Below are positions 1-9,159 of a stretch of 64,000 nt of DNA, piece after piece. A program made the position numbers and the translations under genes. The notes under the pieces are model-generated. The model was not told the DNA's origin, did not search any database, and saw only the letters and a program-made list of their open reading frames with translations. The stretch covers positions 1 through 64,000 of the forward strand of contig JAITVS010000315.1 in the NCBI GenBank assembly GCA_031285685.1, in the 5' to 3' direction. Numbering within the stretch: position 1 is the first letter of the stretch; each line of letters starts with the position of its first letter. The DNA is from Tannerella sp. (GTDB lineage: Bacteria; Bacteroidota; Bacteroidia; Bacteroidales; Tannerellaceae).

Positions 1-2
1 GT

Positions 3-92
3 GGTGAAACCATCACCAGAACCATGCTGCTGACACCTAGGCACAGGGTTATCGAGCAGCTATTCGATAAGAATTTTTGGGAAACGTTTTAG
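3..92 (+). CDS. Possible C-terminal end of a protein cut by the window edge
   Basis: An open frame runs from the left edge to a TAG stop at 90-92 and encodes 29 residues ending in DKNFWETF. The reading looks protein-like and is followed by a bidirectional hairpin that could end its transcript. So short an open frame can occur by chance. I do not recognise the family, so this is a weak call. Confidence 0.3.
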   Translation, partial: GETITRTMLLTPRHRVIEQLFDKNFWETF

Positions 93-156
93 GGTGACGC
101 ATTGTCGAAGTCAGGAAAAACAACTTTTGAATCTGTTTTTTGTTTTTAAAAAAGAA

Positions 157-189
157 AAAGGCTGCTCATCATATAGATGAGCAGCCTTT
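157..189 (-). terminator. Intrinsic terminator, probably bidirectional
   Basis: A perfect 14-bp inverted repeat (AAAGGCTGCTCATC and its complement) surrounds a 5-base loop. On the minus strand it lies just beyond the stop of the winged-helix gene at 218 and is followed by a T-rich run (complement of positions 145-156). On the plus strand it also follows the possible gene end at 92. Confidence 0.85.
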
Positions 190-217
190 AATAGTGTCGT
201 TTCGTTTTTTACTTTTT

Positions 218-421
218 TCACGCTAACCAAACAAACAAATCTTCTCCTTTTTCTTTGAAAATGAGTTTGCCTTCTTTTGCTAACCATCCTAAAGCAGAGA
301 ATAATTCTTTGTCTGTTTTGATTTTGGTGACTTTCTTCAATTCTTTGATAGTCATCTTTCCGGATGTGCTTAAAGCTGTCCATACGGCTCCGGCTACCGT
401 TCCAATAGATTCAATAGTCAT
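218..421 (-). CDS. Small winged helix-turn-helix domain protein
   Basis: This 67-residue protein is a single winged-helix domain of the family often annotated as DUF2582. It runs from an N-terminal helix (TVAGAVWTAL) through a helix-turn-helix-like segment (TIKELKKVTKIKTDKELFSALGW) to a wing (GKLIFKEKGEDLFVWLA). The length is normal for the family. It may bind DNA, but no target is known from sequence. It has its own promoter box at 447-454 and a terminator at 157-189, so it is probably monocistronic. Confidence 0.85.
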   Translation of the reverse strand: MTIESIGTVAGAVWTALSTSGKMTIKELKKVTKIKTDKELFSALGWLAKEGKLIFKEKGEDLFVWLA

Positions 422-446
422 GATCTTTAAATTTTAAAACCCGGTA

Positions 447-454
447 CAAAGATA
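447..454 (-). promoter_or_regulatory. Bacteroidota -7 promoter box for the winged-helix gene
   Basis: The minus strand reads TATCTTTG, an exact match to the Bacteroidota -7 consensus TAnnTTTG, 25 bases upstream of the ATG at 421. A good TTTG -33 box is not evident at the usual spacing. Confidence 0.6.
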
Positions 455-508
455 CGAACTTTTAATGAATAGCAATAGTTTTTTAGTAAAAAATTGATTT
501 CAGCCTGT

Positions 509-1627
509 TTACCCATCATATTCAATATCAGAATCATTTTCTGTATCAGTGTCTTCGTCCTCGGTTTCGATGTCGCCTCCGATCATATTTATTTCCATAT
601 TTTTATGGACGATTTTTTCTTTGTCCTGAAACGTTTCTTTATTTAGTTCTGCCCAGAGTACATCTTTTAACGTGTCGAGCCCCATGTGTGCAACGGAGGA
701 TATGAATACGTGGGGGATCTTTTCGGGCAGGTTCCGTGAGAGTGCGCTTTTAAGCTCTTCGTCAAGAAGATCGCTTTTTGTGACGGCAAGAACACGGCTT
801 TTTTCCGCTAGATCGGGATTGTATTTTTCCAGTTCGCCGCTTAAAATTTCGTATTCTTTCTTTATATCGTCAGTATCGGCCGGTATCATGAAAAGAAGCA
901 GGGAATTCCGTTCGATATGTCTCAGAAAACGGAGACCCAGGCCTTTGCCCTCACTGGCTCCTTCGATTATGCCGGGAATATCGGCCATAATGAATGAGCG
1001 GTTGTCGCGATATTTCACCATGCCGAGATTCGGTTCAAGCGTGGTGAAAGGATAATTCGCTATTTTTGGCTTGGCGGAAGTTATGACTGAGAGTAATGTA
1101 GATTTTCCCGCGTTTGGGAATCCTACAAGACCTACATCTGCCAGTAATTTTAATTGTAGAATGATATTGCGTTCTTCTGCGGGCTCTCCCGGTTGGGCAT
1201 AGCGGGGGGCCTGATTCGTGGATGTTTTGAAATGAATGTTTCCCCATCCGCCTTTGCCGCCTTTAAGGATACGGATGATTTGTCCGTCCTCGGTGACATC
1301 ACAGATATAGTCTCCGGTATCAGCATCGTAAGCCACCGTTCCGCACGGCACTTCAATATAGCGGTCCGTACCATCTTTCCCAGTACTGCCTTTGGCGCTT
1401 CCTCCTTCACCGGGAGTCGCGATGATATGTCGTTCGTATCTCAGATGAAGCAGTGTCCATAAATTACGGTTGCCACGTAGATATACGTGTCCGCCGTGCC
1501 CGCCGTCTCCTCCGTCAGGTCCACCTTTAGGGATATATTTGGCTCTACGGAAGTGAGAGGATCCTTTTCCTCCTTTACCGGAGCTACAATATATTTTCAC
1601 ATAATCGACAAAATTCGAATCGGCCAT
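509..1627 (-). CDS. obg: Obg family GTPase
   Basis: Obg is a large-subunit ribosome-associated GTPase involved in 50S maturation and stress responses. The glycine-rich N-terminal Obg fold covers about residues 1-160 ([22 protein letters not shown]). The GTPase domain follows, with the P-loop GFPNAGKST at 169-177, switch I NYPFTTL at 191-197, DIPG at 216-219 and TKSD at 283-286. The 372-residue protein ends in a short, strongly acidic tail and has no OCT domain. It is the last gene of an hpt-adk-obg operon and lies 27 bases after adk. Confidence 0.97.
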   Translation of the reverse strand: MADSNFVDYVKIYCSSGKGGKGSSHFRRAKYIPKGGPDGGDGGHGGHVYLRGNRNLWTLLHLRYERHIIATPGEGGSAKGSTGKDGTDRYIEVPCGTVAYDADTGDYICDVTEDGQIIRILKGGKGGWGNIHFKTSTNQAPRYAQPGEPAEERNIILQLKLLADVGLVGFPNAGKSTLLSVITSAKPKIANYPFTTLEPNLGMVKYRDNRSFIMADIPGIIEGASEGKGLGLRFLRHIERNSLLLFMIPADTDDIKKEYEILSGELEKYNPDLAEKSRVLAVTKSDLLDEELKSALSRNLPEKIPHVFISSVAHMGLDTLKDVLWAELNKETFQDKEKIVHKNMEINMIGGDIETEDEDTDTENDSDIEYDG

Positions 1628-1654
1628 TTTTAAAAACTAATTATTGGTGATTGA

Positions 1655-2230
1655 TTATTCGCTAATATTTTTAATTGCTTCTTTTATACGGCTAAATATA
1701 TCTTCTATGCTTCCTGTGCCTTTGATTGCAACGTGTTTGCCTTTTCCTTTATAATATTGAGCAAGTGGTTCGGTTTGCGAATGATATACTTTCAGGCGTG
1801 ATTGTATTGTCTCTTCATTATCGTCTGAGCGTCCTGATTTCTTTCCGCGTTCAAGCAGGCGTTCGGTAAGTTCTTCGTCTTCTACTTGTAAATCGAGTAG
1901 AACCGACACATCCATTCCGTGTTTCTTAAGAATTTTTTCAAGTGCTTCAGCTTGTGGGATCGTGCGTGGAAAACCATCAAATATTATGCCTTTAGTATCT
2001 TTCAATGTATCAAGAACTTCGTCAAGCATACCACAGATCAGTTCGTCCGGCAACAACTGGCCCTTTTCTATGTATTCTTTTGCGATTTTACCCAGTTCCG
2101 TTTCATTTTGGATCTCCTGACGAAGAACATCGCCTGTAGAAATATGAGCTAAATTAAAATTCTTTTTTATTAAATCGCTTTGTGTTCCTTTACCGGATCC
2201 CGGCGCACCAAAAATTACAATGTTGAGCAT
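1655..2230 (-). CDS. adk: Adenylate kinase
   Basis: Catalyses ATP + AMP = 2 ADP in the cytosol. The P-loop GAPGSGKGT is at residues 8-16, the AMP-binding STGD at 31-34 and DGFPRT at 85-90. At 191 residues it is the short form: the LID is only a brief loop (GKKSGRSDDN) with no zinc-binding cysteines. It lies between hpt and obg on the same strand, 58 bases after hpt, so co-transcription is likely. Confidence 0.96.
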   Translation of the reverse strand: MLNIVIFGAPGSGKGTQSDLIKKNFNLAHISTGDVLRQEIQNETELGKIAKEYIEKGQLLPDELICGMLDEVLDTLKDTKGIIFDGFPRTIPQAEALEKILKKHGMDVSVLLDLQVEDEELTERLLERGKKSGRSDDNEETIQSRLKVYHSQTEPLAQYYKGKGKHVAIKGTGSIEDIFSRIKEAIKNISE

Positions 2231-2288
2231 CTTACTTTAATTTAATAGTTAGTTATTAATGACAAGTCTTTAATAGTCACTGAATGTG

Positions 2289-2831
2289 TCATTCAACGAT
2301 TTTATAGATATTGCGGGACGTACGTCCTAATCCGTTGTAATCAAGCCCGAAACCGACGATGAAATCATTCTCGATTTCCATTCCTATATAATCCGGTTTA
2401 AGATTGCATTGGAGTGATCTCGGTTTGAGAAGCATGGTTGCCAGACGTACATCTGTGGCGCCTTCTTCGCGGAGGCGATTCGTTACATACTGCATTGTCA
2501 GGCCTGTGTCGATGATGTCCTCAAGCAAAACGATCGGGCGGTCTTTGATATCACTGCGTATGGGTAGCAATTCCTGTACGATGCCTGCGGATTTTGTACC
2601 GTGATAGGATGAATAAGCGGCGAATGTCAATTCGTATGTCGGCGGCAGTTTACTCATGAGTTCTGCCACAAACATATAGGCTCCGTTAAGGATACCGACA
2701 AAAAGTGGATTTTTGCCGTCCATATCGTGGCGTATTTCTTCGGCTATTTTTGATATTGCACTGACAATACTGTCTTCGGAAATGTACAATTCAAAGGTTT
2801 TATCGTACAGTTTGATCTGTTTTTCTACCAT
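2289..2831 (-). CDS. hpt: Hypoxanthine phosphoribosyltransferase
   Basis: Purine salvage enzyme that converts hypoxanthine or guanine with PRPP to IMP or GMP. The PRPP-binding motif LLEDIIDTG is at residues 102-110, with FVGILNGAY near 44-52. The frame is open upstream to 2909. I choose the ATG at 2831 because it gives 180 residues, the normal family length, and because a promoter box (2854-2861) lies inside the longer frame and would start the transcript only about 16 bases before this ATG. First gene of the hpt-adk-obg operon. Confidence 0.93.
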   Translation of the reverse strand: MVEKQIKLYDKTFELYISEDSIVSAISKIAEEIRHDMDGKNPLFVGILNGAYMFVAELMSKLPPTYELTFAAYSSYHGTKSAGIVQELLPIRSDIKDRPIVLLEDIIDTGLTMQYVTNRLREEGATDVRLATMLLKPRSLQCNLKPDYIGMEIENDFIVGFGLDYNGLGRTSRNIYKIVE

Positions 2832-2853
2832 CCGGTTTTCGTTTATCAGTCGG

Positions 2854-2861
2854 CAAAGATA
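2854..2861 (-). promoter_or_regulatory. -7 promoter box for hpt-adk-obg
   Basis: The minus strand reads TATCTTTG, matching TAnnTTTG exactly, with a CTTG at roughly the -33 position (spacing 20). It supports the shorter hpt start at 2831. Confidence 0.6.
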
Positions 2862-2968
2862 GTGCAAATCGAACGCAATGGCAAGAGAAAATACATTTTC
2901 TTTTGCCACTGTTTCCCTATGGAAAGCGACACATTGATTGATAAATGAAGAATGTTGCCGATATGCAG

Positions 2969-2999
2969 ACTATCTTCAATTTTAGAGTTTGAAGATAGT
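2969..2999 (-). terminator. Hairpin after the efflux operon
   Basis: A perfect 11-bp inverted repeat (ACTATCTTCAA and complement, loop 9) starts three bases beyond the stop of the TolC gene at 3003. There is no T-run on the minus strand, so it may be a 3'-end stabilising hairpin or a weak terminator. Confidence 0.5.
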
Positions 3000-3002
3000 A
3001 TT

Positions 3003-4328
3003 TTACTGTCGTTCGTAAAATTCCAGGATTTTTTTGCGCAAAATAAAATCGTATTTCGCTTGTGTCCGGTTGGAAAGAGCTTTTGTCATACTGGTTTTTG
3101 AATCGTTGTATTCATACATGGTAGCCCGTCCGTTGTCAAGCTTTTCTTTCATGTATCCGAATGATTTTTCAGCCGATTTATAGGCAACTTCCGCTGATTT
3201 GTATTTTTCGCCTGATGTTGCCGCATTGTAGTATGCCTGTTGGATTTCTTTATATAATGACTTTTTTGAATTTTCCAGTTGAAGTTCCTGCAATTGCATA
3301 TTCAGCTGGGCTGTTTTTACACTGTTACGTGTCGCGAAACGATTGAAGATCGGAATGCTGAGATTGAGTCTGAAATATTCGTTTCTGTTATTTTTAAGCT
3401 GATCGGAAAAAGATATATTGTCGGCACCGTTGATTTTGTAATAATTGTTACTGTAGCCTGCGCCGAAAGATAGAGTCGGATAGAAGGAACTCTGTGCAAC
3501 TTTTATATATTTCTCATTGCTTTTGAGGCGCAATTCTTCGACACGTATAGCTGCACGTGTGGTTAATGCTGTTTCGTAAATGGCATCCGGTTGACGTACA
3601 AGGAGAAGATTAACCATCTCTTCCGGTTCTTCCACTTCGAACCCTTCAGGTGTCGGCAATTCCAGCATCTGGGTGAGTGAAAGTATGGCCATTTGCAGAT
3701 CTGATGCAGCCTGAACGACAGACAACTCATCGTTGGCGATCTGTGCCTCCACTTCATAGATTTGCGCGTCGGATGCCCGCCCGTTTTCATACATTTTCTT
3801 CGTACGCTCAAGTTGTTCACGGCTTAAGTCTGCTTGTTTATTTGCTATATCAAGGATTTCCTTACTATATAATATCTGAAGATACATGGATGTGATATTT
3901 ATTTCCATGTCTTCCTTTGCTTTTTCAAGTTCTGCGGTAACAGCTTGCAGATCCAGTTTAGATGCTGCAATTTCATTGTTTATCATAAAACCGGTGAAGA
4001 TCGGTATGGATGTCGAGGCAGACCATTGAGTGGAGTTTGAGTTCCGGTCCTGATATGTGTTGTCGTAACCGGAAGCCGAGCGTCCGAATGAAAAGGACTG
4101 CGATGCGCTTGCCGTAAGGTTCGGTAAACGCTTATTCCGGGAAGTATTAAGCGTTACCTCTTGTTTGTCTATATTGACCTGTTGCATCTGTATCTCCAGA
4201 TTGTGTTCATAGGCATAGTCAACACATTCCTGCAAAGACCATATTTTGGTATTTCTCCCGGGTTGTTGTGCTTGTAGGTTCAGAGAGAAAAGTAAGATGA
4301 TACATCCTGTTAATATGTTTACTTTCAT
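3003..4328 (-). CDS. TolC family outer membrane efflux protein
   Basis: Outer-membrane channel subunit of a tripartite efflux pump. The 441-residue protein has a signal peptide (about residues 1-20, ending LNLQAQ) and the long helical, Asn/Gln-rich repeats of the outer-membrane efflux family, including LEKAKEDMEINITSMYLQIL and the second-half repeat ENSKKSLYKEIQQAYYNA. It is the last gene of a five-gene operon (ATPase, two permeases, adaptor, channel), 100 bases after the adaptor gene, and so is the likely exit duct for that ABC pump. Confidence 0.93.
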   Translation of the reverse strand: MKVNILTGCIILLFSLNLQAQQPGRNTKIWSLQECVDYAYEHNLEIQMQQVNIDKQEVTLNTSRNKRLPNLTASASQSFSFGRSASGYDNTYQDRNSNSTQWSASTSIPIFTGFMINNEIAASKLDLQAVTAELEKAKEDMEINITSMYLQILYSKEILDIANKQADLSREQLERTKKMYENGRASDAQIYEVEAQIANDELSVVQAASDLQMAILSLTQMLELPTPEGFEVEEPEEMVNLLLVRQPDAIYETALTTRAAIRVEELRLKSNEKYIKVAQSSFYPTLSFGAGYSNNYYKINGADNISFSDQLKNNRNEYFRLNLSIPIFNRFATRNSVKTAQLNMQLQELQLENSKKSLYKEIQQAYYNAATSGEKYKSAEVAYKSAEKSFGYMKEKLDNGRATMYEYNDSKTSMTKALSNRTQAKYDFILRKKILEFYERQ

Positions 4329-4428
4329 ACGAATAATTTATTTTTACATTAAAGTGGTATGGAACGCCGCATGAATTATCATATTCTTATGGTGTAAATC
4401 TTTGATTTTCATGCTCTGTTTCATACGA

Positions 4429-5550
4429 TTATTTTTTGTCTTTATTAATGACAGCGCCGCGTATTTTATTCTCGCTTGTAAGGCCTTCCGTAACTTCTAT
4501 TTTTATACCGTCACTTAAGCCGGTTTTTATCGCATGTTTTTCAAAAACCTGTTTGGGACTTTCCTGCGTCAGTATTTGGACGAAAGCGGAATCACCATTA
4601 AATGTAACTGTACTTTCCGGTATGGTCATCACATCTTCAGCCCGTTTAAGTACGATTTCCGCATTGGCGCTGTATCCGGCACGTATAAATACACTATCGG
4701 GAACTGTTACGGCAGCTTTGATTTCAAACTGGATCGCACCGCTTATTTCTTCCCCTTTGGGCGAAACATATTCGAGCACGGCATCGAATGTCTGGCCTTC
4801 GAGTGCACCGATTGTCAGTTTGATTGGCATCCCTTCGTTGATACGCCCGATTTCCGTTTCGTCGACATACCCCTTAAAGATCATATCGTTCATGTTGGCA
4901 ACTGCTGCGATTGTTGTTCCTTCGTTGAAATTGTTGGTTTGTATCACGGAGTTACCTACTTCTACGGGAACATTGAGTATCATACCGGTAATTGTGCTTC
5001 GTATCTGTGTCGTACTGGCCGTTTTCGAATTTTTGGCGATCCCGTCGCGAACGATTTCCAGTGCGCTTTGTGCATTTTCCTTTTCTTCTTTTGCTTTGAG
5101 ATAGTTCGCTTTGGAGACGTCGTATTCTTCAGCGGTCATAATGCCCTGATTAAATAGCTGCTCATCGCGCTTATGTGTACTTTCAATCTGTTTGAAATTG
5201 ATGCTTGCCACATTCACGCGTGATTCCGCGCTATTGAGTTGGACCATTTCGGGAATCACCTTTACCGTCGCAATGATTTCCCCGGATGTTACATGTTGTC
5301 CGGCTTCTTTCAGCAATTCGGAGATAATCCCAGAAATCTGCGGTTTAATGAGAATTTCATAGCGGGGGTTTACATTGCCGGTTGCGACTGTTTTTGTTTC
5401 GATCGTACTTGTTTCCGGATTGATTAACTCGTAAACAACTTCAACAGGCTGTGCTTTCTTCCATAAGAAAAAGAAAGTGCCGATTATGGCTAAGCCTAAG
5501 AATGACAGCAGGATAATCCGCATGATCTTTTTGACAATTCGATTTTTCAT
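4429..5550 (-). CDS. HlyD/MacA-type periplasmic adaptor
   Basis: Membrane-fusion subunit that links the inner-membrane ABC permeases to TolC. It has one N-terminal membrane helix (about residues 8-30, LLSFLGLAIIGTFFFLW), a biotinyl-lipoyl-like half motif (ISELLKEAGQHVTSGEIIATV), a coiled-coil region around 90-160 and the second lipoyl half and beta-barrel (GMILNVPVEVGNSV). At 373 residues it fits the MacA family. It lies 30 bases after the second permease gene. Confidence 0.92.
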   Translation of the reverse strand: MKNRIVKKIMRIILLSFLGLAIIGTFFFLWKKAQPVEVVYELINPETSTIETKTVATGNVNPRYEILIKPQISGIISELLKEAGQHVTSGEIIATVKVIPEMVQLNSAESRVNVASINFKQIESTHKRDEQLFNQGIMTAEEYDVSKANYLKAKEEKENAQSALEIVRDGIAKNSKTASTTQIRSTITGMILNVPVEVGNSVIQTNNFNEGTTIAAVANMNDMIFKGYVDETEIGRINEGMPIKLTIGALEGQTFDAVLEYVSPKGEEISGAIQFEIKAAVTVPDSVFIRAGYSANAEIVLKRAEDVMTIPESTVTFNGDSAFVQILTQESPKQVFEKHAIKTGLSDGIKIEVTEGLTSENKIRGAVINKDKK

Positions 5551-5580
5551 CTTATTTATGATTTTATTATTGTTTCGTTT

Positions 5581-6840
5581 TTATTCTTCTCTGATAGCAT
5601 CGATTGCTTTGATTTGCATCGCTCTCCATGCCGGAATCAACCCGGCCAGCATACCGCATATTAACAGTACGATTGTCGCGGCTACGGCTGTTCCGATATT
5701 TACGCCCGGATTGAGGATCATCGTATCGTTTGATTGCGGTTGTATGGTTAATAGCCGGTCAACGATGTCCAACAGGAATACACCCGCACTTAATCCGAGC
5801 AGTCCGGCCATCGCTGTCAGCACAAGACTTTCGCTCATGACCTGTGAGATGATGTTCCACGGTTTGGCCCCTATCGCGCGACGTACACCGATTTCGCGTG
5901 TACGTTCCTTGACCGTTACCATCATGATATTACTGATACCGATGATACCGGCGAGCAATGTGCCCATTCCGACCAGCCAGACTAAGATGTCAATGCCGGC
6001 AAAAAGGTTTTCGAACATACCGAATTGCGCGGCCAGATTTATGACGCTTACGGCCTGCGGATCTGTCGGCGATATCTCATTCTGGTTTTTCAGTATGTCG
6101 GTTATATCACTGATGGCTTGTTGTATCGGATGCCCCGGAATAACACTTACACAGAGAAAGTGCAGGATATCCCCCTGATTAAGCGTTTGTTGCATGGTAT
6201 TGAACGGCAGGAATACGGTTGACTCCGCACGGCCGCCAATGTTTACTCCCGATGCGATTTGCTTTATAACTCCTACTACCTGGTAATACAGTCCATTTAC
6301 CCGGATGTATTTTCCACATGGATCTTCATTCTTAAAAAGTTCTTCACATATTCTTGTGCCGATCAGACATACTTTCCGTCGTTCCTGAAGATCTATTGTA
6401 TTTAACAGGCGGCCGAAGTGAAGCTCTTGTTTCTCTATCTGAAAATAATCCGGAAAGACTCCTTTTACATTATAAGTGCCGGCAACTTGTCCATAAACAA
6501 TGTTTTTATCAGAGCGGCTACCCCAGATAACTGGCGAAAGGGCGTCTATGCCTTTTACTTCGCGTTGTATAGCTTCAATATCGCGATTCCGCATAGACCA
6601 ATAACGTCCTTTGTTAAAACCGCGGTATGGTTCGCTTGTACGGTCTGATTCGAAAAATACGGAGTTTGTCGCGAAGCCATCCACGTTTTTAAACATAGCG
6701 TTTTTAAATCCGGTCCCTGTTCCGAGCAGGATTACAAGCATCAGGATACCCCAAAATACTCCGAAGCAGGTCAGCAAGCTCCGTGTCTTATTACGGGTGA
6801 TTGTTACCCAAATTTCAATCCATCTGTCCGCGTCAAACAT
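5581..6840 (-). CDS. ABC transporter permease, MacB/FtsX type (second permease)
   Basis: This 419-residue inner-membrane protein has the MacB layout: TM1 at about 20-42, a large periplasmic MacB-PCD domain (about 45-280), then three C-terminal helices forming the FtsX domain. The FtsX signature VKERTREIGVRRAIGAKPWNI is clear. It is paralogous to the permease encoded just upstream, so the pump is probably a heterodimer. It lies 20 bases after that gene. Confidence 0.93.
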   Translation of the reverse strand: MFDADRWIEIWVTITRNKTRSLLTCFGVFWGILMLVILLGTGTGFKNAMFKNVDGFATNSVFFESDRTSEPYRGFNKGRYWSMRNRDIEAIQREVKGIDALSPVIWGSRSDKNIVYGQVAGTYNVKGVFPDYFQIEKQELHFGRLLNTIDLQERRKVCLIGTRICEELFKNEDPCGKYIRVNGLYYQVVGVIKQIASGVNIGGRAESTVFLPFNTMQQTLNQGDILHFLCVSVIPGHPIQQAISDITDILKNQNEISPTDPQAVSVINLAAQFGMFENLFAGIDILVWLVGMGTLLAGIIGISNIMMVTVKERTREIGVRRAIGAKPWNIISQVMSESLVLTAMAGLLGLSAGVFLLDIVDRLLTIQPQSNDTMILNPGVNIGTAVAATIVLLICGMLAGLIPAWRAMQIKAIDAIREE

Positions 6841-6860
6841 AGTGTCTGTTTTTATCTGTT

Positions 6861-8138
6861 TTATTCTGCCCGCATGGCTTCAATGGCGGATATTTTCGTC
6901 GCTTTTCGGGCGGGGAAATAGCCGGCCAGTACGCCTGCGATGATTAATAATAAAGTGGCCGATACGGCAATACCAAGGCTGACCGTCGGATTGCGAAACA
7001 ACGTGAGGTCTTCACCCATATTACCTCCTGTAGGCGCATCATTAGCGCCCGACATGGTCATGATGTAGTCGACCCCCTCCATCACACCGATGCCCGAAAC
7101 CATTCCGAGGTACCCGAATGCTGCCGTGATCAGGATCGCTTCGAAAATAATCAGTTTCAGTATGGAAGATGGTTTAGCGCCGATCGCTTTGCGTATTCCG
7201 ATTTCACGTGTCCGTTCGCGCACCGTGACTAACATGATATTGCTGACGCCTACGATGCCGGCCATCAAAGTGCTTATTCCGACAATCCAGATAAACAGGA
7301 TGATACCGCCCGTCATGTTGTTGAACATACGCATCTGATTGCCTGTGTTCCACATGCCGATGGCCGATTTGTCGCTTGGGTCGAATTTATGGTTTTTGGC
7401 CAGACTTTCCCGCAGTCGTTGCTCGAATGCTTCGTTTTCTTCTTCGGTTGTTACGCCTTTGACTGTAAAAGACAGGTTATAAAATCCGCGCCCTTTGTTA
7501 TACAGTAGTTGAGCCGTAGAAAACGGAATGTATGCAGGCGAGCTGTTGCTCATGTTTTTGTCGTGATAGATGCCGATCACCTGAAACATGGTGTGTCCGC
7601 AGCGCACATATTCACCGATCGGATTTTTTTCTCTGAAAAGAACTTCCGCCATACGGGGACTTAGTACGATTACTTTGCGTCTCTGGTGTATATCGGCATC
7701 ATTGATGAATCGTCCTTTGTCCGGAAAAAACTGAATACCATTGATTGGTGCGTGATCCGGAAAGACACCGTTTGATGAACCGGTGAAATATTCCTTATTG
7801 TAGGTGAGCGTGTCGCTATGGGTGACGGTTGCTGAGCAAAGCACTACTTCCGGATGCTTATATTTTAATGTGTAATAATCCTCATCTTTAAAAACAATTC
7901 TTCTTCTGGCTTTCATGCCGTTCCATGGTTTGGATGTCCAGCGGGGCCACATTTCAATGCGGTTGTCGGCCATGTCCCGGAAATTGTACATGATACCGTT
8001 GTGTAACCCGTTACCCGCACCCAGCAGTACGATAAGCATGAAGATCCCCCATGCAACCGAAAAGCCTGTCAGAAAAGTACGAAGCTTGTTTTTTTTCATC
8101 GTACTCCATATCTCACGTAAATTATCAAAATCAAACAT
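6861..8138 (-). CDS. ABC transporter permease, MacB/FtsX type (first permease)
   Basis: This 425-residue protein has the same architecture as the next gene: an N-terminal helix, a MacB-PCD periplasmic domain and an FtsX domain with VRERTREIGIRKAIGAKPSS. It overlaps the ATPase gene by 8 bases (8131-8138), which indicates translational coupling. The two permeases differ enough to be distinct subunits rather than a recent duplication. The substrate is unknown. The family includes macrolide, lipoprotein and peptide exporters. Confidence 0.93.
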   Translation of the reverse strand: MFDFDNLREIWSTMKKNKLRTFLTGFSVAWGIFMLIVLLGAGNGLHNGIMYNFRDMADNRIEMWPRWTSKPWNGMKARRRIVFKDEDYYTLKYKHPEVVLCSATVTHSDTLTYNKEYFTGSSNGVFPDHAPINGIQFFPDKGRFINDADIHQRRKVIVLSPRMAEVLFREKNPIGEYVRCGHTMFQVIGIYHDKNMSNSSPAYIPFSTAQLLYNKGRGFYNLSFTVKGVTTEEENEAFEQRLRESLAKNHKFDPSDKSAIGMWNTGNQMRMFNNMTGGIILFIWIVGISTLMAGIVGVSNIMLVTVRERTREIGIRKAIGAKPSSILKLIIFEAILITAAFGYLGMVSGIGVMEGVDYIMTMSGANDAPTGGNMGEDLTLFRNPTVSLGIAVSATLLLIIAGVLAGYFPARKATKISAIEAMRAE

Positions 8139-8802
8139 CGTCTTTTTCTATGATTCCGTCTTTAACATTAATGATGCGGTTTGTCGCTTCGGCGACAGAT
8201 CTTTCGTGTGTTACGATAATCATCGTCATTCCTTCCTGATTTACGTCGCGCAACAGATCCATTACTTCCACTGTTGTTTTGCTGTCGAGCGCTCCTGTCG
8301 GTTCGTCTGCCAGAATGATTTGCGGCTTCGCAATCAGTGCCCGTGCAATTGCTACGCGTTGTTTTTGTCCGCCCGACATTTCGCTCGGCATGTGTTCGGC
8401 CCAATCTTTCAATCCCACTTTGTCTAAGTATTCCAAAGCGAGCATATTTCTTTTTTTTCGTGATATACCTTGATAGTAAAGGGGGAGCGCGACGTTTTCC
8501 ATCGCGTTTTTGAACGAAATCAAATTGAAGGATTGGAAAACAAAACCGATCATCTGATTGCGCAGTTCCGCCGCGCGACTCTCGCTCAGGTTTTTTATCA
8601 GTTGATTGTCAAGATAATAATCGCCGGTATCGTATGTGTCGAGAATACCTAAGATATTCAACAGCGTACTTTTTCCCGAGCCGGACGCTCCCATGAGGGA
8701 TACCATCTCTCCTTTTTCTATATCGAGGTCAATTCCTTTCAGAACATGTAACGGGGCGCCGTTGTTATATGTCTTATTGATGCCTCTTAACGTAATTATC
8801 AT
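8131..8802 (-). CDS. ABC transporter ATP-binding protein, MacB/LolD type
   Basis: This 223-residue nucleotide-binding subunit of the efflux pump has Walker A GASGSGKST (about 38-46), a Q-loop in FVFQSFNLI, signature MSGGQKQRVAIARAL, Walker B IILADEPTGALD and an H-loop in IIVTHE. The sequence is typical of the MacB/LolD/FtsE group. It is the first gene of the operon running to 3003. Confidence 0.95.
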   Translation of the reverse strand: MIITLRGINKTYNNGAPLHVLKGIDLDIEKGEMVSLMGASGSGKSTLLNILGILDTYDTGDYYLDNQLIKNLSESRAAELRNQMIGFVFQSFNLISFKNAMENVALPLYYQGISRKKRNMLALEYLDKVGLKDWAEHMPSEMSGGQKQRVAIARALIAKPQIILADEPTGALDSKTTVEVMDLLRDVNQEGMTMIIVTHERSVAEATNRIINVKDGIIEKDDV

Positions 8803-9082
8803 GCTTTTATTTTTATATGGAAAACAGAAAATGTGTGTTAGAATCTGTTTCTGTTTAAATGTTTTCTATTTAGACGACAAATTTCTTCTTTTGTTACAAA
8901 TTATCACAAGAATAATTAAGTTATTTTCTTTTGTTCTGTTTTTTTAACAAAAATGAAAATATATTATATTTTAAAGGGAGATGTAAAGTAAAAGGGTTAT
9001 CATAATGATAAAAATAAATAAATTTATTTTGTATTGCTTTTGGCTTGCTATTTTGCTGTCATGGAAGATCGGCAACGTTCCG

Positions 9083-9120
9083 GAAGGACAAAACAAAAAT
9101 AAGTTTTCGTTTTGTCCTTC
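9083..9120. promoter_or_regulatory. Inverted repeat, candidate operator
   Basis: A perfect 12-bp inverted repeat (GAAGGACAAAAC at 9083-9094 and its complement at 9109-9120) has a 14-base spacer. The right arm covers the TTTG -33 box of the nnr promoter. No T-run follows, so an operator is more likely than a terminator. The binding protein is unknown. Confidence 0.5.
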
Positions 9121-9141
9121 TCTCAACTTGCATTATATTTG
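9111..9141 (+). promoter_or_regulatory. Complete Bacteroidota promoter for nnr
   Basis: TTTG at 9111-9114, a 19-base spacer and TATATTTG at 9134-9141 match the -33/-7 consensus exactly. The transcript would begin about 12-15 bases before the ATG at 9160. Confidence 0.8.
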
Positions 9142-9159
9142 TCAGAAAATTAATAGACT

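Larger units (their letters stand above)
8803..9159. promoter_or_regulatory. Divergent intergenic region between the efflux operon and nnr
   Basis: This 357-base, very A+T-rich gap holds no convincing gene. It must contain the start of the minus-strand efflux operon, for which I found no clear promoter box close to 8802, and it contains the nnr promoter and an inverted repeat at its right end, listed separately. Confidence 0.5.

Noticed and set aside
1-110. Possible tRNA or structured RNA at the left edge
   Set aside because: No cloverleaf or conserved tRNA bases could be fitted; an open-frame tail is the better, still weak, reading.
4436-5104. Long plus-strand open frames opposite the HlyD/MacA gene
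   Set aside because: They are antisense shadows of a well-supported gene, with no family resemblance of their own. The same holds for the other long opposite-strand frames, such as 5477-6178 and 13318-13818.
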